From Notospermus geniculatus (Eukaryota; Nemertea; Pilidiophora; Heteronemertea; Lineidae), in contig NMRB01000726.1 of NCBI GenBank assembly GCA_002633025.1, positions 1 through 64,000 on the forward strand: 64,000 bases of DNA, read 5' to 3'. Shown one piece after another: positions 1 through 10,569 of the stretch (its first letter is position 1; each line of letters begins with the position of its first letter). Below the pieces are notes generated by a model. That model did not search any database. It had not been told where the DNA came from and saw only the letters and a program-made list of their open reading frames with translations. The translations under genes were made by a program, and so were the position numbers.

Positions 1-183
1 TTGGAATTGTTAACTTGTAAGAAATCTATGGTCTCACATGAGGCCATGACGGCATACTGGGCAAAGGAAAAGGCCAGTACATAAAATAATGATCATGATG
101 GAAATCATGTATGCAACTGGTTTTCCGGGAACTAGCACTTTGCTTAGTGTGAATGGCCTGTCGGGCCTTTTACCAGTACTTAC

Positions 184-292
184 TTGTAACCTTTACTGTG
201 GAGTCTGTCAACCATAGGCTTGGATACCTCAGTGGTGTAGACAGTCTTGAAATGACTAGCAAAATTATCAGTGACCTTACCATCACCAGCAC
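184..292 (-). CDS. METTL9: METTL9 exon 4
   Basis: The acceptor is ataattttcag (AG at 294-293) and the donor GTAAGT (GT at 183-182). The exon is 109 nt, phase 1 in and phase 2 out. It encodes AGDGKVTDNFASHFKTVY, then TTEVSKPMVDRLHSKGY: the second half of the SAM-binding loop, the following helix, and the beta-2 strand with its terminal acidic residue. No further METTL9 exon was found in 1-183, so the remaining exons lie outside the window. Confidence 0.93.
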
Positions 293-2831
293 CTGAAAAT
301 TATATCAAAGCCATTTATCACTGCAGCAAAATTGTCTCCAACTGACTATAAAAGATTTCATCTTTGAGACGCCAAAGATTCTAGCTAAACCATGTTTGGT
401 TAGAACCTTTGGCATCTAAACTGCACTGAAAAAATTGTATTCTTTGATTCAAAGTTTGAATTGGCATCTGGGTCACTGATAGGTACTGGTCCCTGAACTG
501 CTAGCAGACACTAGTTCTCTGTGGACAACACAACTTCAGTCAAAACTGCTTATTTTCATTAACCATAGTTGGACCTACATGTACTACTGTGACTGGGGAC
601 TTCTGAAGTGAAATATGGGTTGCTCTTGCTCACTGAACTTACCAATATCAAGAACATTTTCTGAGGTCCATTCTGGTTGTATGTTCATAAGTTCATTGAA
701 CTGCTGTTTGGAAAAGACGAACATCGAGCCACGCCCAAGGTACCTGCAAGCCAGGAAACGATTATGTTAATTGTTCAAATGAAAATCTGCTGAACAGCCA
801 TCCAGGTTTATGAATTTTCTGATAAAAAACATACAACTATTCATATGGTTCAGTTGTGTGCTACAAATTTGTTCATTCTTATCCAGCCCTTGGCAGACAC
901 GCACAAGATACTGCAATATCTTACCCATTGACTGATGTGACTGTCATGAACCATGTGAGAACTGACTTGGCAAGGCTCTGCCATATCTGGGTGAAAATCC
1001 AATCAGACTTCTCATAGCAGTTCTCAAGGAACTCGGTTGTTCCTTCATCCTGGTGACATTGGTGAAACTTTGAACAGAGTTCTTCTGAGAGGTGCTCTTT
1101 CTTCACGGCATACCACTGAAAGAGGTAAAGTCAAGAGTTAGGCAGGGGCCAGGCGTGGATCCAAGGGGGGCACACCTGGCGCATGCCCCCCTTCGGCCGA
1201 CAAATATGTAAAACTGACCGTGAAATTCTGAAAGGGGCTGTTCGTTTTCGTCAATTGAGGAATCTGAGTTGTGATCCTTGAGAAAATGGAGAAAGCTATG
1301 AAGCTGGAAATTGCAGTGATTATTCTGTACAGCACAACAAATAATCCCTGCAATTTGCAAGTGCATAGCTTTTTCCGTTTTCCCAAGGATCACAACTCAG
1401 ATTCCTCAAGTGATGAAAACGAACAGCCCCTTAGGAGCAAATCATTGAAATTCCCTGCAGATTTCAACGTTTCTAAGTGTGCCCCCTCTTTTCCGAAATC
1501 GTGGATCCACCCCTAGGAGCTTTGATGTTGATTGGCCAAAAAAATAAGGACATGAAGCAAGGTCCCCCCACCCGGTACTCCGGTTGTGTCTATGCCGTGA
1601 TGCTGGTGATAGTGATGGGATAGGCCTAGCTTCTTGGAGGAATCTTCCTCCAAAACAAGGGCCTAGCTACTTACATAAGGATGACTGGACTGCCTGTGCC
1701 TCTCATCACTAGAAATTCTGTTGTAAATAGCTCTTGTAAGTGGACTCCTTAGTCTGTAAGCAGAGGCAAAGCCGTCGTCCCTCTCACCCATGTTTCCAAG
1801 CCTGTTACTGTAGTGCGAATACGTGGCTCTGCTTCCCTTGTTGCCAGTGTTGGGAAAACCCCTCCACAGAGATTCCGACTCCTCAGATTCCACGGCAACT
1901 ACAGTCACTAAAACTAATATAATGCAACTAAGAGTATTCATAAACCTTCTTAACGTCATTAAGTACACATTAGTGCAATTTCGGTCGCACTAATTTGCGT
2001 CCAGCAGCGACCAATTGCGTCCAGTTGCGTCCAACGCTAGGCCTATAAAACACTAATTTTATCAATACAAATGTTCAAATTTCATTTTTAAATTGTAATT
2101 CTCCACATTATCTCATCAGAATTAATCAGATAAATCTGAATTAATGACATCTGACGAGAATATAAACTCGCAAAGTCGGCCTTCCGCGATTGTGATGCCT
2201 CAGGCCGTTGCGGCCATATTGGTAGAGTCTATCCCAAACGACGGTAACAACAAAATGGCTGCCGGCGTCTGGACGCAAAATTAAAATCAACAAATCATGG
2301 AAATGAGTGATTGGAAACGTTCCAAATACATGAAATACATTTCAGGAACATATCAAATGTAAATTTGTTTTTTGTCCTACTTGTCGGTCACTTAAACAAC
2401 TTGTCGGTCCTTCTTGGTCCTTGTCGGTCTTTAGTACGACCGCACTAGGCCCAAGGTTTGTTTACACCTTCTGGCTGTAAGTAATGGCCGACTTGCGCAA
2501 GTGGTCTATGGCTGGGGATAGCTAGGCTACTTACATAAGGATGACTGGACTGCCTGTGCCTCTCATCACTAGAAATTCTATTGTAAATAGCTCTTGTAAG
2601 TGGACTCCTCAGTCTGTAAGCAGAGGCAAAGCCGTCGTCCCTCTCACCCATGTTTCCAAGCCTGTTACTGTAGTGCGAATACGTGGCCCTGCTTCCCTTG
2701 TTGTTGCCAGTGTTGGGAAAACCCCTCCACAGAGATTCCGACTCCTCAGATTCCACGCCAACTACAGTCACTAAAACTAATATAATGCAACTAAGAGTAT
2801 TCATAAACCTTCTTAACCTCATTAAGTACAC
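184..2831 (-). CDS. METTL9: METTL9 (protein-L-histidine N-pros-methyltransferase), 5' part, cut by the window edge
   Basis: METTL9 (DREV) is an endomembrane-associated, SAM-dependent enzyme that methylates histidines in HxH-type motifs. Four consecutive exon positions on the minus strand splice in frame: first exon (1A or 1B), 925-1115, 643-743 and 184-292. Seen in the product: a hydrophobic N-terminal leader, RSPLTR, WY, the family block GRGSMFVFS, then the Rossmann SAM-binding motif LDIGAGDG split across exons 3 and 4, and a TE pair at the end of the next strand where an acidic residue normally binds the SAM ribose. The order matches vertebrate METTL9 as I remember it. The rest of the methyltransferase domain and the stop codon lie left of position 1. 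All junctions are GT-AG with phases 0, 2 and 1. The unusual point is two tandem first exons. Confidence 0.92.
643..743 (-). CDS. METTL9: METTL9 exon 3
   Basis: The acceptor is ggcttgcag (AG at 745-744) and the donor GTAAGT (GT at 642-641). The exon is 101 nt. It encodes YLGRGSMFVFSKQQF, then ELMNIQPEW and VLDIG. GRGSMFVFS is the most recognisable METTL9 block, and VLDIG is the first half of methyltransferase motif I. It ends in phase 1 and joins exon 4 to give LDIGAGDG. Confidence 0.95.
925..1115 (-). CDS. METTL9: METTL9 exon 2
   Basis: The acceptor is acctctttcag (AG at 1117-1116) and the donor GTAAGA (GT at 924-923). The exon is 191 nt, phase 0 in and phase 2 out. It encodes WYAVKKEHLSEELC, a Gln/Glu-rich helix region, FLENCYEKSDWIFTQIWQS and ends TSVNG. 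This corresponds to the region before the SAM-binding domain in METTL9, where the vertebrate protein has a similar WY, EKSGW and TSING pattern (from memory). Confidence 0.92.
1143..1516. mobile_element. hAT-like non-autonomous element inside METTL9 intron 1
   Basis: The left end reads CAGGGGCCAGGCGTGGATCC and the right end GTGGATCCACCCCTAG, which are inverted-repeat termini. The interior is a large foldback: about 1236-1330 is the inverted complement of about 1337-1432, including GGATCACAACTCAGATTCCT on one arm. Similar CAGG...GGATCC termini recur at 34307-34436 and 40850-41138. No clear target-site duplication was found here. Open frames in it are by-products of the palindrome. Confidence 0.75.
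1675..1968 (-). CDS. METTL9: METTL9 first exon, proximal copy (exon 1A)
   Basis: This is a near-identical copy of exon 1B, one codon shorter: one Asn is missing from the GNNKG region through a clean 3-bp indel. It has the same GTAAGTAG donor (GT at 1674-1673), the same phase 0 and the same two candidate ATGs. Against 1B, the part after the signal peptide shows three substitutions, all synonymous (AAC/AAT, CTA/CTG, AGA/AGG). The leader has two amino-acid changes (T/R and A/G). The copy has no visible acceptor, so it would serve as an alternative first exon with its own promoter, not as an added internal exon. It could instead be a young non-functional duplicate, but the intact frame and donor argue against that. 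Confidence 0.75.
1984..2524. promoter_or_regulatory. Spacer between the duplicated METTL9 first exons, candidate promoter of exon 1A
   Basis: This 540-bp spacer lies upstream of exon 1A. It holds repeated gcgtcca motifs near 1996-2035 and an inverted match (ctggacgcaaaatt) near 2269-2282, so a small TIR element may occupy about 1993-2282. A CCATATTGG and a caaaatggctgcc motif (YY1-like) occur near 2213-2262. Short cttgtcggtc repeats lie at 2380-2430. The promoter role is inferred from position only. Confidence 0.35.
2535..2831 (-). CDS. METTL9: METTL9 first exon, distal copy (exon 1B)
   Basis: This open frame encodes a basic n-region, a hydrophobic stretch (CIILVLVTVVGV), an acidic ESEESES segment and a conserved tail with RSPLTRAIYNRISSDE. 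It ends in TAT followed by the strong donor GTAAGTAG (GT at 2534-2533), phase 0, matching exon 2, which starts TGG TAT. Translation may start at the ATG ending at 2831 or at the in-frame ATG at 2804 (MNTL), which sits directly before the hydrophobic core. The leader looks like a signal peptide or signal anchor, which fits the known ER and endomembrane location of METTL9. The frame reads past the donor to 2445, which I take as intron. Confidence 0.85.
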
Positions 2832-3340
2832 GTTAGTGCAATTTTGAACCTCAAAATCGAAATGAAAGACGGAGTTTTAGCTGATTCTGTGCAGCATTTT
2901 GCTGAGCACAACTATCATGACTATCAGCTGTGACCTCTTGGCTAAGTACATCGAAATCGAGGCTCGGGATTCCCGTTACTATTAATAGAAGCCACGTGGC
3001 GCTCCAAATGTAAACAAATGGGCGTGGCAGGAAAGTGGTATTGGACAATGCATGGTTTTCTTCAGAATTGAAGGGAACGAACTGGCGCTCCTTGAAGAGT
3101 AGACAGTGTAGCTACATGACCTTGCAATATACAGGCCTACAGAGTTCTATCATGTAGAATCCTTGCGAGTGAGTGCAATAACTACCGGTAGGCCTACCTC
3201 TGTACTGGCCCGATCCCCTGTCACCAGACTAGGTGTATGAGTTGGTATGGTGAACTCAAAAGGTCATAGGTCAAGGTCATCACAGCAGACTTCATAAAAA
3301 ATTGTGAGCGTAATGACTACCTCTGTACTTGCCGGATTGT
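2832..3340 (-). promoter_or_regulatory. METTL9: Region upstream of METTL9 exon 1B, probable promoter
   Basis: This is non-coding sequence directly 5' of the distal first exon. It contains a gggcgtggcag box (KLF/Sp-like) near 3020 and no obvious TATA box. No transcription start site can be fixed from sequence alone. Confidence 0.35.
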
Positions 3341-3351
3341 CCCAAGACGTA

Positions 3352-3474
3352 GGGCCGTATTTTAGAACGTTCGTTAACATTAAGGTCCACCTTAAATCTA
3401 TTGTTCTCGGTGGTTTTACAATAGACTTAAGGTCGACCTTAACGTTAAGGAACGTTCTAAAATACGACCCTTAG
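3352..3474. mobile_element. Hairpin MITE
   Basis: A terminal inverted repeat of about 35 bp: the left arm begins gggccgtattttagaacg and the right arm ends cgttctaaaatacgaccc. Both arms include taaggtcgacctta-like internal matches. The ends resemble those of the elements at 37211-37471 (gggtcgtatt...), so they may belong to one superfamily. It is non-coding. Confidence 0.75.
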
Positions 3475-3716
3475 TGTATGTGTTAGGTATGGGGACCTCA
3501 AGAAGCCTAATTCTGGGGGTGAAAAGGTTAAAGGTCAAGGTTTTCTTGTATGAGTTGGCTTTCTATGGGCAACTCAACCATAGAAAGCTATATGCCTAGT
3601 CATTTGTCTCATTGTCTTGGACTAAACCATAAGGAGATCGGCAATCATGGGGGTGAGTGCCACTTGAGAGCCAACTCCTGTGAGAAAACCCTCCTGTGGA
3701 GGAACGCCACTAAGCT

Positions 3717-3811
3717 CTACAGGGTGGGCCAGAGAAAGTGTCCCTCGAACAATAGGGAAACAATAGAAATACTATTGTTCGAGGAACACTTTCTCTGGCC
3801 CACCCTGTAGA
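3717..3811. mobile_element. Near-perfect hairpin, mariner-like MITE
   Basis: Arms of about 40 bp: the left starts tacagggtgggccagagaaa and the right ends tttctctggcccaccctgta. The arms meet around 3762. The TA at each end fits a Tc1/mariner target site. It is non-coding. Confidence 0.8.
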
Positions 3812-6700
3812 TTAGATGGTACTGATGTTGTTGAAATTTTTGCTGAAATTCAAGTCATTTCTTCTCCAGAATTATCCTCTTATGACTGGCACAGACAGCC
3901 CTGAACAGAATCAAGTCGAAGAAATCATTTGTAATTTATTCCATGACAGTATTTATTGGAGCCTTAAGCAACCTACATATCTTTATGAAAAAAGTGGACT
4001 GAAAACCACATAACAAAAATAAAGTCAAAATGACCAATGGCGTTGAATCAACTCTGTGTTTGCGAACCAATCCTAGATAAGTTGGTACTGCTTCGGAATG
4101 AACACAAACAATAAACACTTCTACAGAGAGTCACAAAAAACACCCAGCAATCTCACCGATACCCGAACTAAATGTAATTTTATTCAACAGGGTATAGGGC
4201 CTACCCTATTTCNCACAGCACAAAACTCACAACATGACTCACGACCTCACTTTTTTAGTTAAATATTTCAAACGAGCAGAATTTCATCCACATTCATTTC
4301 AGTTGTCTTCATAGCAATAATACAAAACAAAAGAAAGAACTTTTGCCACTGTTAGCCACGCTAACAAACTAAAATTCACAATTTCACCAACAAAACTGTC
4401 AATGGCACGCATCCCGTGCCTAACACAATTCAAACCCAACATTAGGGGTTCTTCAATCCGAAATCAGAGTTTGAAAATAAAGTGACAATGTTGGCATTAG
4501 TTATATCAGCATACAATGTCATCCAAGAAGTGATCACTACGCAGTTGACATTTATCGGACCGCCTTGCACAACAAATTTGGAATTTCAGGCAATTTTCTG
4601 CCCAATTGACTTTGCTGTCTCTGGTGTGTGAGAGGTCAAAACATAGAAGATCATAGAGATTTCATTAATCACAATGTTTCATGTCATTAAGGGCCTATCT
4701 GGTACGTGCACAGGAAAATATATGAGAGATAACGCTTCATAATACTATATGTATCCAATTATTTTCATATTCTTTGTATAAATCAACATAATGACCAGCA
4801 TTATGAAATATCATGGGATTGACAATTATGATTTTATCATGAGTCAACTGGGGTCGACTTGGGCAACACATTCTGATTGAGATTGAAAAATTGGCCACGC
4901 TAAAGAATGTAAAGATCAAACAAATTTTCAGTTAAATTACTTGGAAGTCATTTAAAATACATCGATTAAATAAATAAGATTGGTCCCCAAGATGGTATAC
5001 TTAAGGTCGCACTGTGCGTGTCCCACTTGCAATCCCCTAATACAACTGCAACCTCGTGTGCCAACCTGGCATTATTACATGTACTTGACTCGGTTAGTCT
5101 GCCAGAACAACTTCAGAGACAAAGAAATAGTGATCCATGAAACGAGTTCACCTCTAAGTGAATGTTTGAATTCAGCACCTTGTAAGAAACTCAGCAAGAA
5201 GGTTTTAAACGTTGCCTGTATTATATCAGATTGCTGACGAAAACGTGGAAGTTTTTTGGTTATACATGTAGGTGGGGAAGGTATTTGATTGGAGATGGGG
5301 AAGTTACAATATTTGGAATAACCTAAATGACTACTGCCTTGAACCAATAATAGGTAAATACCAAAGGGTCTTCAGCTATTTTTTTAAAACTTAAACACAT
5401 GCTCCTAATTTTGTCAAGAACTACATGTATGTCAGGCTGCTGTTTTACTGGAAACAATGAGGCTATTTTGAGGTTTATCTAATCTGTAATTTGTCCAGGG
5501 GAAAGTCGCAAGTCAGCATTCAAAACAAATTATCAATTGATATCATAATGAACATATTTAACATTCTTTGAATCTCGTTCAAGTTTACACTGTACTGCTC
5601 ATTAGAATTCAGATCAATAAGTCATGAATAATATGACATGGTGTGAAGACATCTAGACAAATAAATTAGCACTTAAACTTGAAATGCACACTCTATGAAA
5701 ACCAAACTCGGTCAGAAAACTGCCCTTATCTGATCCCTTGTCTGAATACTACAATACACAATTATCTAATACATGCAATTGGCGTGGACGCATTTTCAGA
5801 AAAAAAACAACCTAAGCAATATCATAATGACTCAAAGCCATTTGCATTGAAATGAAAAAGCTACCTCTAATAAAGTGTGCCACTCCTAAATCCAAAACCG
5901 CTGCAAAAACACTGATGAAGCTAGCTGTGACCAAAATGAAAAATTCCTAGACCTTAATAACCATTATAATATAGTCCAGCAACGGATCGTTACCAGAATA
6001 AATCCACTTTGTCCTAAGTTAACATTGGGGATATGTACACCGATTCACACACAACAAAAAGTGCCCCAGTATCAACTAAGGGTAAAATAGACAATTAATC
6101 TAAGAAAAATCATCAACAGTATCTGCCCTTAATTCATACTCCAAGTCTAATTTTTCTCTTTTTAAAATTTCCCAAGTAAAACAAACAATAATAAACTTCT
6201 TAGCATTCAAAATATCCTGTAGTTAGACTCAAAGACTGTTCCTTAAACAAATACTCATCATTATGCGCGCCACGTTTTGTCTTGAGAATCACGTGACTGA
6301 TAGTTCGCTCCGGGCATATGATTGGTTACATATCAGAGGTCAAGTGTCATTACCTTGACGACTTGCTCTTTGACCCGTGACAAGGTATCAGAAAGTGTCA
6401 AGAGATGGATCTGAGATCTAGATCTGCCAATGAATATTTTTACTAATAAAAATATGTACACCCTTCTGTAGTGTATTTAATGTACACCTTAATCTTATGT
6501 GATTCCTATATTTGTTGGTTCTTAACACTAGAAGCTTGAATTCACCTACTAAGACAAACTTTTTATGTGATATCAGTCTTTGAAGACCAGAAACTTGGAC
6601 TACGTGCTACATTACAGTACATAGTACATAATGCTATAAAAAAGTTACTCCATAGTTTCCATGGAAACCTGTATTCCACTACGATCTCATAACAAAACTG
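3812..6700. other. Intergenic sequence without a recognisable gene
   Basis: AT-rich DNA with scattered short open frames and no domain, splice-consistent exon or RNA gene that I can support. One N occurs at 4213 (assembly gap or ambiguous base). Nothing else stands out. Confidence 0.5.
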
Positions 6701-6935
6701 ACACAGCACTTTACGTACACAATTCAACAACATCAAGTCATGATGCAAAATGATTAACATTTTTAGCATGTGTGATGTACCATTTCTGCCAATGTTTCAA
6801 GAGGTGCCTGCACCAAGACTTGAAAGTGATTAAGAAGACCGACTGCATAAAAATCTTTTGGGTGAAAAAATTTGGATAATTCCCCTACCCAAGTGGTACA
6901 GCTGCCCTGATTTCTGTTCACAGCGTGCTCTATCA

Positions 6936-7183
6936 ATAGACCGCGTTCTCAAATTGACGTAAACGAGAAAGATCGGTGCACTTCCGCCGAAATCTCAACC
7001 ATAACCTCAGTCTGAAAAGAATGACGTGATGCAGACAACCCCACGACAGTGACGTTGAAGACGTTGCGTCAGACTCGACCATTGCTGAATCATGGATGGC
7101 GTCACGTCAGGCGGTTTCAGATCGAGGTTTTGGTTGAGATTTTGGCGGAAGTGCGCAGATCTGCGAATTTGAGAATGGTCTAT
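6936..7183. mobile_element. Long-TIR MITE, copy 1
   Basis: The ends are inverted repeats of about 60 bp. The left arm contains ttctcaaattgacgt and cacttccgccgaaatctcaa. The right arm contains the complement, running to gagaatggtctat. Other copies are at 7459-7703 and 63200-63444. There is no coding capacity. Confidence 0.8.
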
Positions 7184-7458
7184 ATTCCACACCTTCATAT
7201 CACACTTCCAGAGCAGACAATAGAGACAGCACTTTACGTACACAATTCAACAACATCAAGTCATGATGCAAAATGATTAACATTTTTAGCATGTGTGATG
7301 TACCATTTCTGCCAATGTCTCAAGAGGTGCCTGCACCAAGACTTGAATGTGATTGAGAAGACCGACTGCATAAAAATCTTTTGGGTAAAAAAATTTTGAT
7401 AATTCCCCTACCCAAGTAGCACAGCTGCCCTGATTTCTGTTCACAGCATGCTCTATCA

Positions 7459-7703
7459 ATAGACCGTTCTCTAATTGACGTAAATGAGAAAGATCTGCGC
7501 ACTTCCACCGAAATCTCAACCATAACCTCGGTCTGAAAAGAATGACGTGATGCAGACAACCCCACGATAGTGACGTTAAGACGTTGCGTCAGACTCGACC
7601 ATTGCTGAATCATGGATGGCGTCACGTCAGGCGGTTTCAGATCGAGATTTTGGTTGCGATTTCGGCGAAAGTGCGCAGATCTGCGAATTTGAGAATGGTC
7701 TAT
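7459..7703. mobile_element. Long-TIR MITE, copy 2
   Basis: Same element as at 6936-7183, duplicated along with the surrounding 523-bp unit. It starts atagaccgttctc and ends gagaatggtctat. Confidence 0.8.
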
Positions 7704-8574
7704 ATTCCACACCTTCATATCACACTTCCAGAGCAGACAATAGAGTCACAAGCCAATGAGGAAATTTTCAGCAACCATTCTCAGACGTTGTCCTGAACAT
7801 ATCACTCTTATAAGTCGATGTGGTACACCATAAAAGGTTTTGGTGAAATAGAGTTCATCACAGTCTGATATTTTTCACTGAAACCCTGGTACAGACCCCT
7901 CTTTCCACAGGCAGCATAACAAGTTTCCTAAAAGATACCCCAGTTAGTATTAACTATGTATATAAACAACATATACAATCACCACTTTAACTGATATGTA
8001 CAACAATGAGAAAATTTTAAATTCCCGGCTCTCATGTACCATTGGAAATTCTTTGAACCTGCCTCAAGGGCTATGGCCATTAATCATGCTCAATGCCGAT
8101 CACATAGCACACAACGCCAACTTTTAAAGTTGGCTACCACTATATCAGTAAGTACAACTTGACCTTTAATACCAATATTTCATTTATACAAAATTAAACA
8201 ACTGTTTTCAACTCAATTTTGAGTTGGCAAGTTAAACGCACTTGTGCTTCGTAATCTATAGAAACGCATAAGGAAATGTGATTTTCCAACTTTTTCACGG
8301 AAAAGGGGCCTCTTTTCCACTTCGGATTGCAACTTTTAAAATACATGGCATGGAATACCACCCCATGGGAGATAATTAGTGATCAGCTGGAAGGTTCTTA
8401 TGAAAAATTCTACTATATAACAAGCACCAATCCACATATCCCTGATTGTAAATATCCCATCAGAGAAAAGATTATTCAATGATTTGAATCCTAAACAAGT
8501 GCGCTATCAATAATTGATACTGTCTTGAAATGATACGTTTCAAATGATACAGGCATTTTGATGATGATATTGTA

Positions 8575-8848
8575 AAGCGCCCACATACGATCAATATTAT
8601 TGCACAATATGGGGCCCGAAATAGGGGCATGTGCTTCTGGCATGATGGTAGAAGATTGGCAATAATATAGAGTTTTCGCAAAGCCCCCGAAACGCCAACA
8701 CGAACGTTTGTCCTTTTGTTCAGTTCTCTCTTCGTGGCATCGAACAATGGGTTTGGCATTCGCGTCGCCGTTTCGGGGACTTTGCGAAAACTCTCTAATA
8801 TTGCCCATTTTGATCCTCATATTGTGCAATAATGCACGTGAATGGGCT
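8575..8848. mobile_element. Nested inverted-repeat elements
   Basis: The outer arms are related to attgcacaatatgaggacc, facing each other at about 8593-8625 and 8806-8830. Within them is a second palindrome whose arms are agagttttcgcaaagccccc (about 8669) and cggggactttgcgaaaactct (about 8774-8794). The outer family recurs at 55973-56175 without this inner insert. Confidence 0.7.
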
Positions 8849-9260
8849 ATTTACCGTATAGTGATCAACATGACCTGAAATGTTGAAAAAATTGCCGTTT
8901 TTACTGTCAGAAGAAAATATTGTGATGCTCTGCAGAGATTAGAAATGTGAGGTTTAGACTTGATGTATACAAGCTTCATTGGGAACCGATTCAATTCAAA
9001 CTAATTAAACTATTTAAAATACTTTAATTCATAAACAATACTCATTTCATTTTGATTGGTGATTGAATGCAAAGATTAATGCAAAACAGCACCTGCATGC
9101 AAAAATAATAAAACTGACTGGTGGTTTTATGAGCCATCTCATCAAGAATATCTTCACGACTTTTAGTGAATAAATGTACCGGTACCGTACACGAACCATG
9201 AATGGAAGTAACTGTTCTAGCATTGACCCTCAGATCCTCGGAAGAGAATAAATGGCAACC

Positions 9261-9298
9261 TTGGAAGAATTATACTGACATAATTCCTCCAAGTGGCA
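9261..9298. repeat. Short palindrome of the cttggaggaattata type
   Basis: Arms cttggaagaattat and ataattcctccaag around a short loop. Almost the same palindrome is at 48234-48273, and a shorter one at 1634-1654. Confidence 0.7.
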
Positions 9299-9411
9299 AC
9301 TAAGTGTTTTATACTTTCCCATATGACACGGCAACTTGCACAGTGAGATACATAGGAAACTGAGGTTTCACTGATCTTTCGGAATGACTTTTGTTACTGC
9401 CTCATGATATT

Positions 9412-9790
9412 AGCATTTGGTCGATTGTTGGGCTGCATGCTCCGTGCACGTAATACTACAGATCTAATCCGTATAGGGCTCAGGTCAGCGTGCACAATAC
9501 ATGTACTATAGTTCTAATCAGAACAGTGGCATTTGGCTCAATACAGGGCTGGGTCAGTGTACAATACATGTACTATATAGTTCTAATCAGAACAGTGGCA
9601 TTTGGCTCAATGCTGGGCTGCTCAGTGCACAATACATGTACCAGTACTATACAGTTCTAGTCAGAAAGTGGCATTTGGCTCAATGCAGGGCTGGTCAGTG
9701 CACAATACCGGGTACATGTACTATATACATGTAGTTCTAATCAGAACAGTGGCATTTGGCTCAATGCTGGGCTGCTCAGTCACACAATAC
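9412..9790. repeat. Minisatellite, unit about 70-85 bp
   Basis: About four to five imperfect copies of a unit containing gtggcatttggctcaatgc, gggctg, cagtgcacaatacatgtac and agttctaatcagaa. Units alternate between cagggctgg and tgggctgctc variants. It is non-coding. Confidence 0.85.
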
Positions 9791-10569
9791 AATATTCTGT
9801 TTTACCTTCCCACACATGAGAATTTCATCACTTTTTTTGTGCACATCCCTGTCCCGATTTAGCAAAAGAAACACCAAAACATGATATTGACGATCTTATC
9901 CTGTCCATGACAACTCATTTTTCTGATGAGGACAACTTTTTGTCACGTGGAAAGTCTAGATAATAATTTTCGTGCAGAAGTGTAAATCCCCTTGTTTTCA
10001 GATATACAACACTGAAATTGATCAAAAGGTCATCATACTTTTGAAACTAACGAGCTTCTGAAATGAACCAGATTGTTTACTGACAACCCAACACAATGGA
10101 TGTTGCCAGAATCTTGGGGGAAGAACCTTTCTTGGCAATGGCTAAAAACATCTTAAAGATGGCAACAAGGAAAGTGTTGTCTGTACCAATAGCTGTCGTC
10201 TGAACGGAAACCTTCACAACCAGCTGGTTGCCATAACGTAACGCCAAACATTCGAACAGTTATATAAAGTTGATACTGGTGTACAACACTGGAAGTAAGA
10301 CTGGGCGTGAAAAACCAACCACCCGTATTTGGTGATTTGCAGCATTTTCAGATTTGACCATGACCAAACAACCCCCAGTCAAAAAAGAAGGGTGGTCGTT
10401 GGAAGAGCAATGTGGTGTGGTTCCTTATTAAATGCACTGTGTAGCTTCATAACATATCAGGAACTTCGTCATATTTTTGACCATTTTCACATACCGGTAA
10501 TATATCATCAAAATTCTGATTATTTTCTTCTCTTCATCAAGAAACTTAATTCACGAACCGCTCAACCGC

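Larger units (their letters stand above)
6703..7745. repeat. 523-bp tandem duplication containing a TIR element in each copy
   Basis: 6703-7225 is repeated at 7226-7745 with a few per cent divergence. Both copies start acagcactttacgtacac and end gagcagacaatagag. Each copy carries a TIR element (6936-7183 and 7459-7703). There is no N between the copies, unlike the large duplications further right, so this may be a true tandem duplication. Confidence 0.85.

Noticed and set aside
1103-1516. Open frames on both strands around 1.1-1.5 kb
   Set aside because: They lie within the palindromic transposon in METTL9 intron 1 and are mirror images of each other.
1984-2524. Possibility that the METTL9 exon 1 duplication is another assembly artefact
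   Set aside because: There is no N, the spacer and both outer flanks are different sequences, and the copies end close to the exon boundaries, unlike the three N-flanked cases.
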